This document shows positions 1 through 11,575 of a DNA stretch of 64,000 nt, one piece after another. The DNA is taken from the NCBI GenBank assembly GCA_016710365.1, contig JADJVW010000006.1, forward strand, positions 124,001-188,000, read 5' to 3'. A program made the translations under genes and the position numbers. The notes under the pieces are model-generated. The model worked only from the letters and a program-made list of their open reading frames with translations, did no database searches and had not been told where the DNA came from. Source of the stretch: Candidatus Caldilinea saccharophila. Lineage in GTDB: Bacteria; Chloroflexota; Anaerolineae; Caldilineales; Caldilineaceae. Numbering within the stretch: the first letter of the stretch is position 1; each line of letters starts with the position of its first letter.

Positions 1-39
1 CGTAACGATAGGGCGCTTCAGAATCTCATAAACGTGCAT
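1..39 (-). CDS. rplW: 50S ribosomal protein L23, N-terminal fragment
   Basis: The first 39 bases, read on the minus strand, encode MHVYEILKRPIVT, the typical N-terminus of bacterial ribosomal protein L23. The rest lies outside the window. It starts 3 bases after the rplD stop codon, as expected for the S10 operon order rplC-rplD-rplW, so it is translated from the same mRNA. L23 sits at the polypeptide exit tunnel of the 50S subunit. Confidence 0.85.
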   Translation of the reverse strand, partial: MHVYEILKRPIVT

Positions 40-42
40 GGA

Positions 43-729
43 TTATGCCTCCGTCATTTCTGGAGCCGTCACTGCGGCGCCCGTCATTGTGGTGGATGGC
101 GCATCCGCCCCAAGCCACAACTCGATGGCGTCCACGGCGTCACGCGTCAGCACGACCAGGTCGTAGCCCAGAAGGTCGCGGATATTTAGATATCCGGCTT
201 GCAGCACCCTGACCTGCGGGATATTGTGAACGCTCTTCCAAACCGGGATATTCTTCTCCGGCGCCACCAACAGCACGCTGCGCCCATCCGCGCCCAGCGC
301 CGACAACATCTTGATAGCAGTCTTGGTCTTCGGCGCGTCGATAGCAAGTTGGTCAAGCACGATCATCTGATCGTTGGCGACTTTTACCGACAAGGCGCCG
401 CGCAAGGCAAGACGCTGCATCTTTTTGGGCAGCGATTTTGTGTACTTGCGTGGCGTCGGGCCAAAGACGGCGCCGCCACCCACCCAGTTCGGCGCACGCG
501 TCGAACCTTGGCGGGCGCGCCCGGTGCCCTTCTGACGCCAGGGCTTTTTGCCGCCGCCTGAAACTTCACTGCGCACCTTGGTGTCGTGGGTGCCCAGGCG
601 CGCGTTTGATAACTGTCGCATCAGAGCCTGATGCATCACGGTCGTGTTGATTGGGGCGGCAAAGACGGCGTCGCTCAGTTCGACTTCGCCAACCTGCTGC
701 CCGCTCATGTTTTTCACAGGTATAAGCAT
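43..729 (-). CDS. rplD: 50S ribosomal protein L4
   Basis: The 228-residue protein has the L4 hallmarks: the extended tunnel loop near residues 45-90 with the GTGRARQG and GGGAVFGP motifs, then the globular part ending in ALSVKVANDQ-like and DLLGYDLVVLT segments. L4 binds 23S rRNA near the exit tunnel, and in some bacteria it also represses its own operon. It lies 17 bases downstream of rplC and 3 bases upstream of rplW in the S10 operon. The C-terminal tail of about 25 residues (Ala/Thr-rich) is slightly longer than in E. coli L4. The start at MLIPVKNMSG matches the family start. Confidence 0.97.
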   Translation of the reverse strand: MLIPVKNMSGQQVGEVELSDAVFAAPINTTVMHQALMRQLSNARLGTHDTKVRSEVSGGGKKPWRQKGTGRARQGSTRAPNWVGGGAVFGPTPRKYTKSLPKKMQRLALRGALSVKVANDQMIVLDQLAIDAPKTKTAIKMLSALGADGRSVLLVAPEKNIPVWKSVHNIPQVRVLQAGYLNIRDLLGYDLVVLTRDAVDAIELWLGADAPSTTMTGAAVTAPEMTEA

Positions 730-746
730 GGTCTGTTACTCCTTCG

Positions 747-1415
747 TCAATCCTGCGCGCGCCTTACTTGGCTTGCTCTGCTCGTCGCAATTTTTTCACC
801 GACTCGCGCACGACCACGAGCGCCGCGCGGGCCAGGAATGGCGCCACGCACCGCAATCAGATTGCGTTCGGCATCAACCAATGCCACCTTCAGGTTCTGA
901 ACGGTGGTGCTGGTGTTGCCAAACTGGCCCGGCGCCAACTTGCCTGGCATCGTATGGCCGGGCGTTGTGCCAGCGCCGCGCGAACCAGTTGCGCGATGAC
1001 GATCCGACTGACCGTGCGTTTTGGGGCCACCCGCAAAGCCGTGCCGCCTGACTGCGCCGGAAAAACCGCGCCCTTTGGAGACGCCCGACACATCCACCAG
1101 CTCGCCCTCGGCAAAGATATCAGCCTTGACAACGTCACCCACGCTGAGGGATGGCGCTGCGGTGTAGCGCATTTCGCGCAGACGACGCATCATCGGCGCA
1201 CCCGCTTTGAGCAGATGGCCGCGTTGCCCTTTGGTGAGCTTGCGCTCAACCACTTCTTCATACCCGATCTGAACTGCATTGTAGCCGTCTGTCTCCGCAG
1301 TCTTAACCTGGGTGACGTAGCAGGGGCCAGCTTCAATGATAGTGACCGGAACCACGGCGCCGCTCTTGTCAAAGAGCTGCGTCATGCCTACCTTCTTCCC
1401 TAAAATTCCTCTCAT
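747..1415 (-). CDS. rplC: 50S ribosomal protein L3
   Basis: The 222-residue product begins MRGILGKKVGMTQLFD, the canonical L3 N-terminus, and carries the family signature around GFSGAVRRHGFAGGPKTHGQSD and the GQFGNTSTTVQNL segment. L3 is an early assembly protein of the large subunit, and its long loop reaches the peptidyl transferase centre. It is followed at 17 bases by rplD. A 163-base gap separates it from rpsJ upstream, longer than in E. coli. I saw no terminator in that gap, so co-transcription with rpsJ is likely. Confidence 0.97.
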   Translation of the reverse strand: MRGILGKKVGMTQLFDKSGAVVPVTIIEAGPCYVTQVKTAETDGYNAVQIGYEEVVERKLTKGQRGHLLKAGAPMMRRLREMRYTAAPSLSVGDVVKADIFAEGELVDVSGVSKGRGFSGAVRRHGFAGGPKTHGQSDRHRATGSRGAGTTPGHTMPGKLAPGQFGNTSTTVQNLKVALVDAERNLIAVRGAIPGPRGARGRARVGEKIATSRASQVRRAQD

Positions 1416-1578
1416 CTCGTCCCCCTGGGACTGTCGGCTGAAGCGTTATTGACGAGCGCTGCGTGCAACCCAAACGCAATTCGTTTCGCCAAAACGCTGC
1501 TTACCGCATCATCCCCTAAAGATTGGTCAACCACTCGTTACGTCTCGCGTATTACGAAACGCACGCTATGGTTGACAA

Positions 1579-1887
1579 TTACAACTTGATCTCAATGTCA
1601 ACGCCGGCCGGAAGGTTCAAACGGGTGAGATTCTCAATCGTCTTGCTGCCCGGATCGACGACATCGATCAGACGCTTGTGCGTGCGCACCTCGAACTGCT
1701 CACGGCTGTCCTTGTCGATGAAAGTCGAGCGCATTACCGTAAACTTCTCGATGCTGGTCGGCAGAGGCACTGGCCCCACGACCTGGGCGCCTGTCTGCTC
1801 AGCGGCATCGACAATCTGGCGGACCGAAGCGTCCAACACCCGATGGTCATACGCCTTGAGCTTGATGCGGATCTTCTGCTTTGCCAT
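1579..1887 (-). CDS. rpsJ: 30S ribosomal protein S10
   Basis: From MAKQKIRIKLKAYDH the protein is 102 residues, the normal S10 length, ending VDIEIKL. An in-frame start 27 bases further upstream (1914) exists. The ATG at 1887 matches the family N-terminus and has an AGAGAG purine stretch at the right distance, so I chose it. S10 works in the 30S head and is also the NusE antitermination partner. It heads the S10 block and is separated from tuf by a large inverted repeat (1924-1978). Confidence 0.95.
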   Translation of the reverse strand: MAKQKIRIKLKAYDHRVLDASVRQIVDAAEQTGAQVVGPVPLPTSIEKFTVMRSTFIDKDSREQFEVRTHKRLIDVVDPGSKTIENLTRLNLPAGVDIEIKL

Positions 1888-1923
1888 ATCTACTCTCTCT
1901 TGAAATGCTGTCAATAGCAGAAA

Positions 1924-1978
1924 GTAGAAGGTAGAAAGTAGAAGTTGAGTTGCACATCTTCTACTTTCTACCTTCTAC
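1924..1978. repeat. 21-bp perfect inverted repeat between tuf and rpsJ
   Basis: The arms 1924-1944 and 1958-1978 (CTTCTACTTTCTACCTTCTAC and its complement) pair over 21 bp around a 13-base loop. Each arm is built from a short TTCTAC(C/T) unit, so it belongs to the simple tandem, inverted-repeat class seen elsewhere in the window. It lies 16 bases past the tuf stop and has no T-tract. It could reduce read-through from tuf into rpsJ or protect the tuf 3' end, but that is inference. Confidence 0.8.
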
Positions 1979-1994
1979 CTCCCACCCTTTCTCA

Positions 1995-3194
<1,200 letters not shown>

Positions 3195-3333
3195 GAAATT
3201 ATCCTCCTACACTGGATGAATCAGCGTTTATTTTACCGTCTATGGCACAATTGCACCGCCGCAGGTGTTCTCGGCGGTGCAAGGCACAACAATCTTTAGG
3301 ACGGCTGACATAGCCAGCCGTCACAAGCTAGGT

Positions 3334-3362
3334 AGTATACCTGAGCCGCTCTGGAGCTCCAA
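3334..3362 (-). promoter_or_regulatory. Candidate tuf promoter and structured leader
   Basis: On the minus strand TTGGAG (3357-3362), a 17-base spacer and TATACT (3334-3339) resemble a sigma-70 promoter. The predicted leader holds two short hairpins, GACGGCTG/CAGCCGTC (3300-3322) and GCACCGCC/GGCGGTGC (3253-3280), before the Shine-Dalgarno. No T-tract follows either hairpin, so they look like leader structures rather than terminators. The -35 box is only a partial match. Confidence 0.4.
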
Positions 3363-3389
3363 ATTGGTAGCTTGACAAAACGATCACGT

Positions 3390-5483
3390 TTATGCAATTC
3401 CCTTGAGCACCTTTTCGGCAATGCTCTGGCTCACCGGCATGTATTTCTCAAATTGCATGCTGAAGCTGCCGCGCCCGCTGGTCATCGAACGCACGTCCGT
3501 GGCATAGCCAAACATCTCGGACAGCGGCACCAACGCGTGCACGGCCTGAACATTGCCGCTGCGCGACTCCATGCCTTCGACCTGACCGCGCCGCGACGAG
3601 AAATCACCCACCACATCGCCGACGAACTCGTCTGGCACGGTGGTCTCGACCCTCATCATCGGCTCGAGCAAGACGGGGCCTGCCTTCTGCGCGCCATCCT
3701 TAAACGCCATACTGCCGGCGATCTTGAAGGCCATTTCGCTTGAGTCCACTTCATGATAGCTGCCGTCGACCAACGCAACCTTGACATCGACCACCGGATA
3801 GCCGGCGAGCACGCCGCTTTCCATGGCCTCAACGATGCCTTTTTGTACGGGGGTAATATATTCGCGCGGCACGGAGCCGCCGACGATCTTATCCTCGAAG
3901 AGAAAGCCCGCGCCCGGTTGGTTCGGCTCCATTTGCAGCCAGACATGACCGTACTGACCGCGGCCACCCGACTGGCGGACGAAACGACCCTCGATCCGGA
4001 CAGGGCGTGTGATTGTCTCACGGTAAGCCACCTGGGGCCGGCCGACGTTACACTGCACGCGAAACTCGCGCTTGAGGCGGTCGACGATAATGTCGAGGTG
4101 CAATTCACCCATCCCGGAGATGACGGTCTGGCCGGTCTGGTCGTCATACTGGACGCGGAAGGTCGGGTCCTCCTCGGCCAGCTTGATCAAGGCCTCGGTC
4201 AGCTTGTCCTGATCGCCCTTGGATTTTGGCTCCACGGCCACCTTGATGACAGGTTCGGGGAATTCGATTGTCTCCAGCAAAATCTGCGATTTCGCATCGG
4301 AAAGCGTTTCACCGGTGTAGGATTCTTTGGGGCCAACGATGGCGGCAATATCACCGGCGCAGACTTCTTTGACGTCTTCGCGCTTATCCGCGTGCATACG
4401 CACCAGGCGACCGATGCGTTCGCGCCGGCCGCGATTGGTGTTGTACACCGTTTCGCCGGAACGCAGCACGCCCGAGTAGACGCGCACATACGCCAGCCGC
4501 CCCACAAACGGATCGGTCACGATCTTAAAGACCAGACCGGCGAAAGGTTCATTATCATTCGGCTCGCGGGACTCTTCAGCGCCCGTATCGGGGTTGACGC
4601 CTATCACCGGCGGCACGTCGCGCGGGCTGGGCAGATAACGGACGACGGCATCGAGCAAGAGCTGCACGCCCTTGTTGCGCAGCGACGTGCCGCAGAGAAT
4701 CGGGACAATCTTATTGGCGCAAACTGCCTTGCGCAGCGCCGCATAAAGCTCCTCATTGCTGATTTGCTCGCCTTCCAAAAACTTGAGCGTCAGTTCGTCA
4801 TCTGTTTCGGCAATGCGCTCGACCATGTACTCGCGCGCTGCCGCGGCGGCTTCGGCATATTCAGCCGGGATGTCGATAATGAGCGGCGCAGCGCCCAATT
4901 CGTCGGAGAAGGTGTAGGCATTCATCCCAAAGAGATCGATGACGCCCTGGAAGGTGTCTTCAACGCCGAGGGGAAGCTGGATGGGCAGCGGATTCGCGCC
5001 CAGCCGGTCGATGATCATCCCAATCGTGCGTTCAAAGCTGGCGCCGATGCGATCCATTTTATTGACAAAACAGATGCGCGGCACCTGATAGCGATCAGCC
5101 TGGCGCCAGACGGTTTCCGACTGCGGCTCGACGCCAGCGACGGCATCGAACACCACAACTCCGCCGTCGAGCACGCGCAGACTACGCTGCACCTCCGCGG
5201 TGAAGTCAATATGCCCTGGCGTATCAATGATATTAACCTGGCATTCTTCACCGGTGATGCGATCGGTCCACGAAGTGGTGATGGCAGCCGCCGTGATGGT
5301 AATGCCGCGCTCGCGCTCCTGCACCATCCAGTCCGTCACGGCGGTGCCTTCATGCACCTCGCCCATCCGGTGGATGCGACCGGAATAGAACAGAATGCGT
5401 TCCGTGGTCGTCGTTTTGCCGGCATCAATATGGGCAATGATGCCGATGTTGCGCATGCGCTCGATGGGATATTGGTTCGACAT
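3390..5483 (-). CDS. fusA: Elongation factor G
   Basis: The 697-residue protein has the full EF-G layout. The GTP-binding domain has AHIDAGKTTTTERILFYSG (P-loop), IIDTPGHIDFTAEVQRSLR and FVNKMDRIGA (NKxD). Domain II, domain III, domain IV (around VAYRETI and GGRGQYGHVWLQ) and a C-terminal domain V (TSGRGSFSMQFEKY) follow. It drives tRNA-mRNA translocation with GTP. The gene is between rpsG and tuf, the classical str order. No paralog feature is visible, so I call the housekeeping factor. Confidence 0.98.
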   Translation of the reverse strand: MSNQYPIERMRNIGIIAHIDAGKTTTTERILFYSGRIHRMGEVHEGTAVTDWMVQERERGITITAAAITTSWTDRITGEECQVNIIDTPGHIDFTAEVQRSLRVLDGGVVVFDAVAGVEPQSETVWRQADRYQVPRICFVNKMDRIGASFERTIGMIIDRLGANPLPIQLPLGVEDTFQGVIDLFGMNAYTFSDELGAAPLIIDIPAEYAEAAAAAREYMVERIAETDDELTLKFLEGEQISNEELYAALRKAVCANKIVPILCGTSLRNKGVQLLLDAVVRYLPSPRDVPPVIGVNPDTGAEESREPNDNEPFAGLVFKIVTDPFVGRLAYVRVYSGVLRSGETVYNTNRGRRERIGRLVRMHADKREDVKEVCAGDIAAIVGPKESYTGETLSDAKSQILLETIEFPEPVIKVAVEPKSKGDQDKLTEALIKLAEEDPTFRVQYDDQTGQTVISGMGELHLDIIVDRLKREFRVQCNVGRPQVAYRETITRPVRIEGRFVRQSGGRGQYGHVWLQMEPNQPGAGFLFEDKIVGGSVPREYITPVQKGIVEAMESGVLAGYPVVDVKVALVDGSYHEVDSSEMAFKIAGSMAFKDGAQKAGPVLLEPMMRVETTVPDEFVGDVVGDFSSRRGQVEGMESRSGNVQAVHALVPLSEMFGYATDVRSMTSGRGSFSMQFEKYMPVSQSIAEKVLKGIA

Positions 5484-5745
5484 ATCTTACATTTCCTAAC
5501 CGTCCAACATATTTACACACAAAATGATGCGGCGCCTGAACCTGCAGCCACGAACGCTGAGAACACGCGTCACAACGCAAAACACACTGTGACAGGTGGA
5601 GAGCGGTCGGCTTACAGGTGGGCGCCGCATCGATTCAGGTCAACCCTGTATTGCACGGATAACACCCACTCATGAACAAGTGAAAACCGAGCAGACCAAA
5701 CTGCCGGCTAATCACCAGCCATGAGATCCTATATTATCGACTTCT

Positions 5746-6213
5746 TTAAAAGCGGAAATGAGCAAACGCCTGATTGGCCTCGGCCATCCTGTGCGTATCT
5801 TCGCGCTTTTTGATGGTGGCGCCTTCGTTGCGCGCAGCATCCATCAATTCACCCGCCAGACGCGCGGCCATATCGCGGCCACTGCGCTTGCGAGAGTTAT
5901 CGATCAGCCAACGCATCGCCAACGCTTGGCGGCGAGCAGAGCCGATCTCCATCGGGATCTGATAAGTCGCACCGCCAACGCGTCGCGGCTTCACTTCAAC
6001 CAGCGGCGTAGCATTCTTCAGCGCTTCCTCGAAAACTTCGACGCCAGATCGCTTGGTGCGCTCTTCGATAATCTCAAACGCGTCATAGACAACGCTGGTG
6101 GCCAGGCTTTTTTTGCCGCGCTCCATGACATTGTTGACAAATTTGGCGATCACTTCGCTATGGTAGCGAGGATCGGGGATCACATTGCGTAATTCAGCAC
6201 GATTTCTTCGCAT
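5746..6213 (-). CDS. rpsG: 30S ribosomal protein S7
   Basis: The 155-residue product starts MRRNRAELRNVIPDPRYHS and has the S7 segment KFVNNVMERGKKSLA and the C-terminal THRMAEANQAFAHFRF. S7 nucleates assembly of the 30S head and contacts the E-site tRNA. It begins 15 bases after the rpsL stop, so the two are translated from one mRNA. A 262-base gap then leads to fusA with no clear terminator or strong promoter. Confidence 0.97.
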   Translation of the reverse strand: MRRNRAELRNVIPDPRYHSEVIAKFVNNVMERGKKSLATSVVYDAFEIIEERTKRSGVEVFEEALKNATPLVEVKPRRVGGATYQIPMEIGSARRQALAMRWLIDNSRKRSGRDMAARLAGELMDAARNEGATIKKREDTHRMAEANQAFAHFRF

Positions 6214-6228
6214 GGTTTTACTCCTCGC

Positions 6229-6648
6229 CTATTTCTTAGGACGTTTCGTCCCGTATTTGCTGCGGCCGCGCTTGCGCTTGTCGACACCCTGGCTGTCCAG
6301 CGCGCCGCGCACGATGTGATAGCGCACGCCTGGCAAGTCCTTGACACGACCGCCGCGCACAAGCACGACGCTGTGTTCCTGAAGGTTGTGACCTTCGCCC
6401 GGAATGTAGGCTGTTACCTCAATGCCATTGGACAAGCGTACACGCGCTACTTTGCGCAGCGCCGAATTAGGCTTCTTCGGCGTGGTCGTGCGCACCTGTG
6501 TGCAGACGCCACGCTTCTGGGGATTGCCCAGTTTCATCCTGCGCGTCCGCCCGGTCAGCGAGTTCTGCGTAAAACGCAACGCAGGCGCTTTTTCTTTCTT
6601 TGCGACGTCTTTGCGGCCCTTGCGGACCAGTTGATTGATGGTCGGCAA
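6229..6648 (-). CDS. rpsL: 30S ribosomal protein S12
   Basis: This is ribosomal protein S12 (PTINQLVRKGR at the start, TPKKPNSALRKVARVRLSNG in the core, GVKDLPGVRYH-type loop, C-terminal RSKYGTKRPKK). The open frame extends to a GTG at 6660, but that GTG overlaps the GGAGGG Shine-Dalgarno. A TTG at 6648 lies at the correct spacing and gives the family start M-PTINQ, so I chose TTG (139 residues). S12 lies at the decoding centre and is the site of streptomycin resistance mutations. It is the first gene of the str operon here. Confidence 0.93.
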   Translation of the reverse strand: MPTINQLVRKGRKDVAKKEKAPALRFTQNSLTGRTRRMKLGNPQKRGVCTQVRTTTPKKPNSALRKVARVRLSNGIEVTAYIPGEGHNLQEHSVVLVRGGRVKDLPGVRYHIVRGALDSQGVDKRKRGRSKYGTKRPKK

Positions 6649-6863
6649 ACGTCCCTCCACTTTTCAAGCGGGCTTACCAATCAAGGCTCGCATTGCCTGA
6701 AACTGCAAATACTGAAACTACCACTATCGGTTCAAAAAACAGCCATTGTTTTGATAGGCTGCAACTTTTGCTTCGATCCAAGTGCGCCGGTTCAACGCTC
6801 GCACCAACAATTTCTCCGGCGCAAATATCTTGACATGTGGGCGTGCGAGACCCACGAACTGAG

Positions 6864-6893
6864 AATATAACATAAGGCCGAAAAGCCGGTCAA
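6864..6893 (-). promoter_or_regulatory. Promoter of the str operon
   Basis: On the minus strand TTGACC (6888-6893), an 18-base spacer and TATATT (6864-6869) form a good sigma-70-type promoter. Transcription would start about 200 bases before the rpsL start codon, leaving a long leader. No other promoter match of similar quality was seen between 6661 and 6946. Confidence 0.6.
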
Positions 6894-6946
6894 ATTGAAC
6901 CCACGACAATGCGCATCTATTTTCAACTTTTCCGGTTCAATTGGCT

Positions 6947-8077
6947 TCAGGCGGGAATCGAAGCCATTGCGATTGACTCACCGTCGAAGGTCAGATAACG
7001 CTTCAGCAGGTTGGCGGTCAAGCAGGAATGAATGGGAATCACGCCCAGCAACCCGCCAACCTCGATCTGCTGCACCAACGTCGCAAACGTAGCTTCCTCC
7101 GCGTGCACCACGCCATGCTCCTGGGAGATCGAGCGCACCCAGGCGCCAGGCGTCGGCGCACTCCAACCACCGTTTTGTAGATGCACGATCGCGCCAAAGG
7201 TTTGTGCGCCATCGTCACGTCGCAAACTCTCCTTTGAGAAATGGACGGCCCCGCCATAAAGTATCACTTCGCGGCGCTCTGGGTGGATGGATACGATGGG
7301 ACAAGCGACAACCGTTGCGACATCATCCCATGTGCACGCCCCGATTTCGACCTGCGTCCAATCGTAGAAAACAAAATTCCCCGGGCGGATCTCGTCCACC
7401 TTGCCGAACTGCTCCAACACACTGCAAGCCGGCGTGTCTCCAGTTGAGAGTTCAAGTTGCAAAAAGCCGTGCTCCATCAACCTGTGACGCGCCTGGTTGA
7501 GGCGGCTGGTGGTCATGGTGTAGGCGTCGGCAATCTGCGCGTATGTACGCGCCGCGTACGTGCTGCCATCGTGGGTGAGCACTCCTTGCAACTCCATCCG
7601 ATCACAGGCGACAATGCGGCCCGCGATCTCGGCCAGGCTGGAATCATCGTTCCACAGCACGCCACTGCGCCGATAGCCGGCATCGACCTCAATCCATATG
7701 GCCACAGGCGCGGTCAGATGACTTGACAGGAACTCCACAACCGCCAGGTTGTCCACCAGCAAATGCAGTCGCACACGGTGCGCCAAATCGTTGATTTTAT
7801 CCATTTCGCGCAGATTGACGGGAAACGCGATCGTAATATCATCCCACCCATGGTCGGCAAAATAGCGCGCCATCGCCACGGACGACACTGTAATGGCGGA
7901 GACTCCTGCCTGGCGAAACCATTCTCCGATGGCGGCGGACTGGTGCGTCTTGAAATGTGGACGAAAGCGGAGACGATTGTCACGCGCCTTCTTGGCCATG
8001 CGCGCGATATTGCGCTGCGCACGCGCCGCGTCTAAGAGCAAGGTTGGCGTCTCGATGGTGTTGTAAATCTCGGCCAC
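6947..8077 (-). CDS. Fold-III PLP enzyme, D-serine dehydratase-like
   Basis: The 376-residue protein belongs to the alanine-racemase-N/DSD1 family. An N-terminal TIM barrel carries the PLP lysine in RPHFKTHQ (Lys43), and a C-terminal beta domain ends with a metal site. The site reads HSC (His350, Cys352). In this family His-x-Cys is the zinc pair of eukaryotic-type D-serine dehydratase, while D-threonine aldolase uses His-x-Asp, so D-serine (or D-threonine) dehydration is the better guess. The start is a GTG with a GAGGAA ribosome site. It stands alone, divergent from fumC. The substrate is inferred from one motif only. Confidence 0.75.
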   Translation of the reverse strand: MAEIYNTIETPTLLLDAARAQRNIARMAKKARDNRLRFRPHFKTHQSAAIGEWFRQAGVSAITVSSVAMARYFADHGWDDITIAFPVNLREMDKINDLAHRVRLHLLVDNLAVVEFLSSHLTAPVAIWIEVDAGYRRSGVLWNDDSSLAEIAGRIVACDRMELQGVLTHDGSTYAARTYAQIADAYTMTTSRLNQARHRLMEHGFLQLELSTGDTPACSVLEQFGKVDEIRPGNFVFYDWTQVEIGACTWDDVATVVACPIVSIHPERREVILYGGAVHFSKESLRRDDGAQTFGAIVHLQNGGWSAPTPGAWVRSISQEHGVVHAEEATFATLVQQIEVGGLLGVIPIHSCLTANLLKRYLTFDGESIAMASIPA

Positions 8078-8478
8078 GTCGGTTTCCTCTTTTTATAAAA
8101 CAAGCTTGTAAAAACAGTTTGAATTCAGAGCCATGGGGGGTGAGAATCCGTCAGCAACTAAAGTGAAGCAGCGCCTATCGATCTACAACTCGCCCCCAGA
8201 AAAACCCAGAGATAGACCAATGTCGCAGAGAAGTATAGCAGAGTTTCGAGGAAGAGGGTCGTCAACCATCCTATTCTTCCCTCTTTTATCAACATACTTT
8301 AGAAGTGAATCTAGCTTTTTCCTCTGAGTTGTGAGCAGTGCTACAATCGTACTATTGCCTGCCGCTGACGCCTATAGCAGCGGGTGTAATGGATAGCAAT
8401 GGGTTTATCGATTCCTATATTCTGTCAATTCAAGTAAAAATCAAGTAAAAATACATTGTCCATCAAAGGAGATATTCC
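8078..8478. other. Intergenic region between the divergent dsd-like gene and fumC
   Basis: This 401-base AT-rich stretch contains no credible gene. Near the fumC side an extended -10 (TGC TACAAT, 8339-8347) could be the fumC promoter, but its -35 is poor. A tandem pair of TCAAGTAAAAA lies around 8429-8451, just before the AAGGAG ribosome site of fumC. No operator-like palindrome stood out. Confidence 0.4.
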
Positions 8479-9867
<1,389 letters not shown>

Positions 9868-9878
9868 AGGCAGCGAGC

Positions 9879-9921
9879 AAAAAAGAAGGCTCCAGTCAGC
9901 GTGACTGGAGCCTTCTTTTTT
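9879..9921. terminator. Bidirectional intrinsic terminator
   Basis: A perfect 20-bp stem (arms 9879-9898 and 9902-9921, core GGCTCCAGTCA) closes on a 3-base loop and is flanked by A6 and T6. It therefore ends transcription of fumC on the plus strand and of the M23 peptidase gene on the minus strand. Confidence 0.95.
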
Positions 9922-9933
9922 GCTTTGTGTGGT

Positions 9934-11244
9934 CTATTTGAGATAGCCGGACGGGTTGTAAGAAACACCGTCGTAGCGAATCTCGAAATGGAGATGAGGC
10001 CCGGTGCTGTTGCCGGTGTTGCCCATCGTGCCCACCTGCTGGCCGCGGCTGACGGTCTCACCCGGCGTCACAAAGACCGAGTTCAAGTGGGCGTAGAGCG
10101 TCGAGAAGCCGTTGCCATGATCCACGATGACGTAATTGCCATAGCCGCTGTTCCAACCGCCGCCTGCCAACACGACATAGCCAGCGTCTGCTGCCGTCAC
10201 TGGTGCGCCCAGCCAACCGGCAATATCGACCGCAGGATGTCCACCCCAGTAGCCCTGGCTGACGTAGCCGGCGGTCGGCCAACTGAAGTTGCCAGAACCG
10301 GCCAAAGCGCCTGAGGGTCGTTGCACCGAATAAGCAGTCGAGGCGCCGACCGATGTGGCTACGAAGGGCTTAGTTCCACCCGGCACCACGATCTCCTTGC
10401 CGATGGCAAGCGCAGCGTCGGCGTCAGTCATCTCATTAGCCGCATAGGCAACAATGTCTTGCATATTGGCTTCATATTTTTCGGCAATGCTGGAAAGGGT
10501 GTCTCCGCGCTTGACGACGTGTAAGACACCATTGACGGGCAGGATGCGCAACTGGTCGCCGATGCTCAGCCGATCGGGATTCTGCTCGATGAGAGAATTA
10601 GACCACATCAGGGTCTCGGGCTGTAGTCCAAATTTCTCAGCAATCGCCAACACGGTGTCACCCGGTTTGACGTTGTAATAAAGCACTTCTTCTCCAGCGC
10701 CAGACGCTTCCTGAGTGACGACGCTTGGTTTCTTCGTATCCACCAACGTAATATTGGGCTTTAAGGAACCATCGCCAAATTCAGCAACGCCGATCCGCCG
10801 GCCGCTATCCTGCGCCGCGCCTGCCAACATTACCGCCGAATCGGCGGCTGGCGTCGGTTCGAGGCTCAACTCCCATTCAGGGATGGTGATCTGGCTCAAA
10901 ATCAGCACGATCGCAGCAATCATCAACACGGACAGATGGCCGGCTAGCCGAAGCGGCGTCACCTGGTCAGCCAGTACGCTGTGCACCTGTTCGGACGTAG
11001 TCTGGATCATCTGGGATATGACGCCCATCTGACCGAAGTTTGCCTCTTGGCGCGGCGACAGCGTCGTGTAGGCCGCGCCTGACGCATGGTCGAGCTGCAA
11101 AGGTCTCAGATTGGTCGATGAGGGAATGAGGGGGGTGTAGTCTAAAGTTTTTGGAGAGATAATTTCTTGTTGCAATTCAATGTGATATGGCTTTGTACGT
11201 CCTGAATGGTTTTTACCCAGATCGGGACTGCCTTCATTTATCAT
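9934..11244 (-). CDS. Membrane-anchored LysM/M23 cell-wall endopeptidase
   Basis: The protein has a cytoplasmic N-terminus, one transmembrane segment near residues 105-125 (LSVLMIAAIVLIL), two LysM modules (VKPGDTVLAIAEKFG and VKRGDTLSSIAEKYE), and a C-terminal M23 metallopeptidase domain. That domain has the zinc motif HPAVDIAG and HLHFEIR, followed by a GYGNYVIVDHGNG segment. It should cleave or bind peptidoglycan cross-links outside the cell. A GTG start 6 bases upstream is possible but sits only 3 bases from the GGAG ribosome site. The ATG at 11244 has the proper spacing, giving 436 residues. It converges on fumC and has its own promoter (11378-11406). Confidence 0.88.
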   Translation of the reverse strand: MINEGSPDLGKNHSGRTKPYHIELQQEIISPKTLDYTPLIPSSTNLRPLQLDHASGAAYTTLSPRQEANFGQMGVISQMIQTTSEQVHSVLADQVTPLRLAGHLSVLMIAAIVLILSQITIPEWELSLEPTPAADSAVMLAGAAQDSGRRIGVAEFGDGSLKPNITLVDTKKPSVVTQEASGAGEEVLYYNVKPGDTVLAIAEKFGLQPETLMWSNSLIEQNPDRLSIGDQLRILPVNGVLHVVKRGDTLSSIAEKYEANMQDIVAYAANEMTDADAALAIGKEIVVPGGTKPFVATSVGASTAYSVQRPSGALAGSGNFSWPTAGYVSQGYWGGHPAVDIAGWLGAPVTAADAGYVVLAGGGWNSGYGNYVIVDHGNGFSTLYAHLNSVFVTPGETVSRGQQVGTMGNTGNSTGPHLHFEIRYDGVSYNPSGYLK

Positions 11245-11250
11245 ACACAC

Positions 11251-11575
11251 TATCTCCAGAGCGTCAGGTTTTTACGGGCTTAACCTGGATGGGTACTTTG
11301 CAAATTGCCCTAGCACAGCCTGCCAAGCGTCTAGAAAATCAGTTCTCATAGGCCGAATTGCCCCATGACAATTGAAGATTCTAGCATTTTCTATATAGCT
11401 TGCCAAGTGGCCGGGGCAACTTTGCGCCCTGAAAACAGGACGATCCCCACACATTGTGTAGAGATCGTCGTCAAATCGTAGGTTTGGCGTAGGCAGACGG
11501 GCTTGTGCTGCAGCGTGTGCGGGCATCGCCGGCTAATGGCGCTCCGCTGCACGCAGCTCCCATTGAGGCTGCGTA
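11251..11575. other. Intergenic region between the M23 gene and rho
   Basis: The 325-base stretch holds the M23 gene promoter and leader. An open frame of 84 codons on the minus strand (11272-11526) has no ribosome site or recognisable sequence and crosses the promoter, so I do not call it. No terminator hairpin with a T-tract was seen directly after the rho stop. Confidence 0.5.
11378..11406 (-). promoter_or_regulatory. Promoter of the M23 peptidase gene
   Basis: On the minus strand TTGGCA (11401-11406), a 17-base spacer and TAGAAT (11378-11383) match the sigma-70 consensus well. The predicted leader is about 125 bases. Confidence 0.55.

Noticed and set aside
3753..5675. Long plus-strand open frame of 640 codons opposite fusA
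   Set aside because: It is exactly antisense to EF-G, which is complete and conserved. The translation is His/Asp/Gly/Arg-rich shadow sequence.
11272..11526. 84-codon minus-strand open frame between the M23 gene and rho
   Set aside because: No ribosome site. It crosses the M23 promoter and leader and its sequence is not protein-like.
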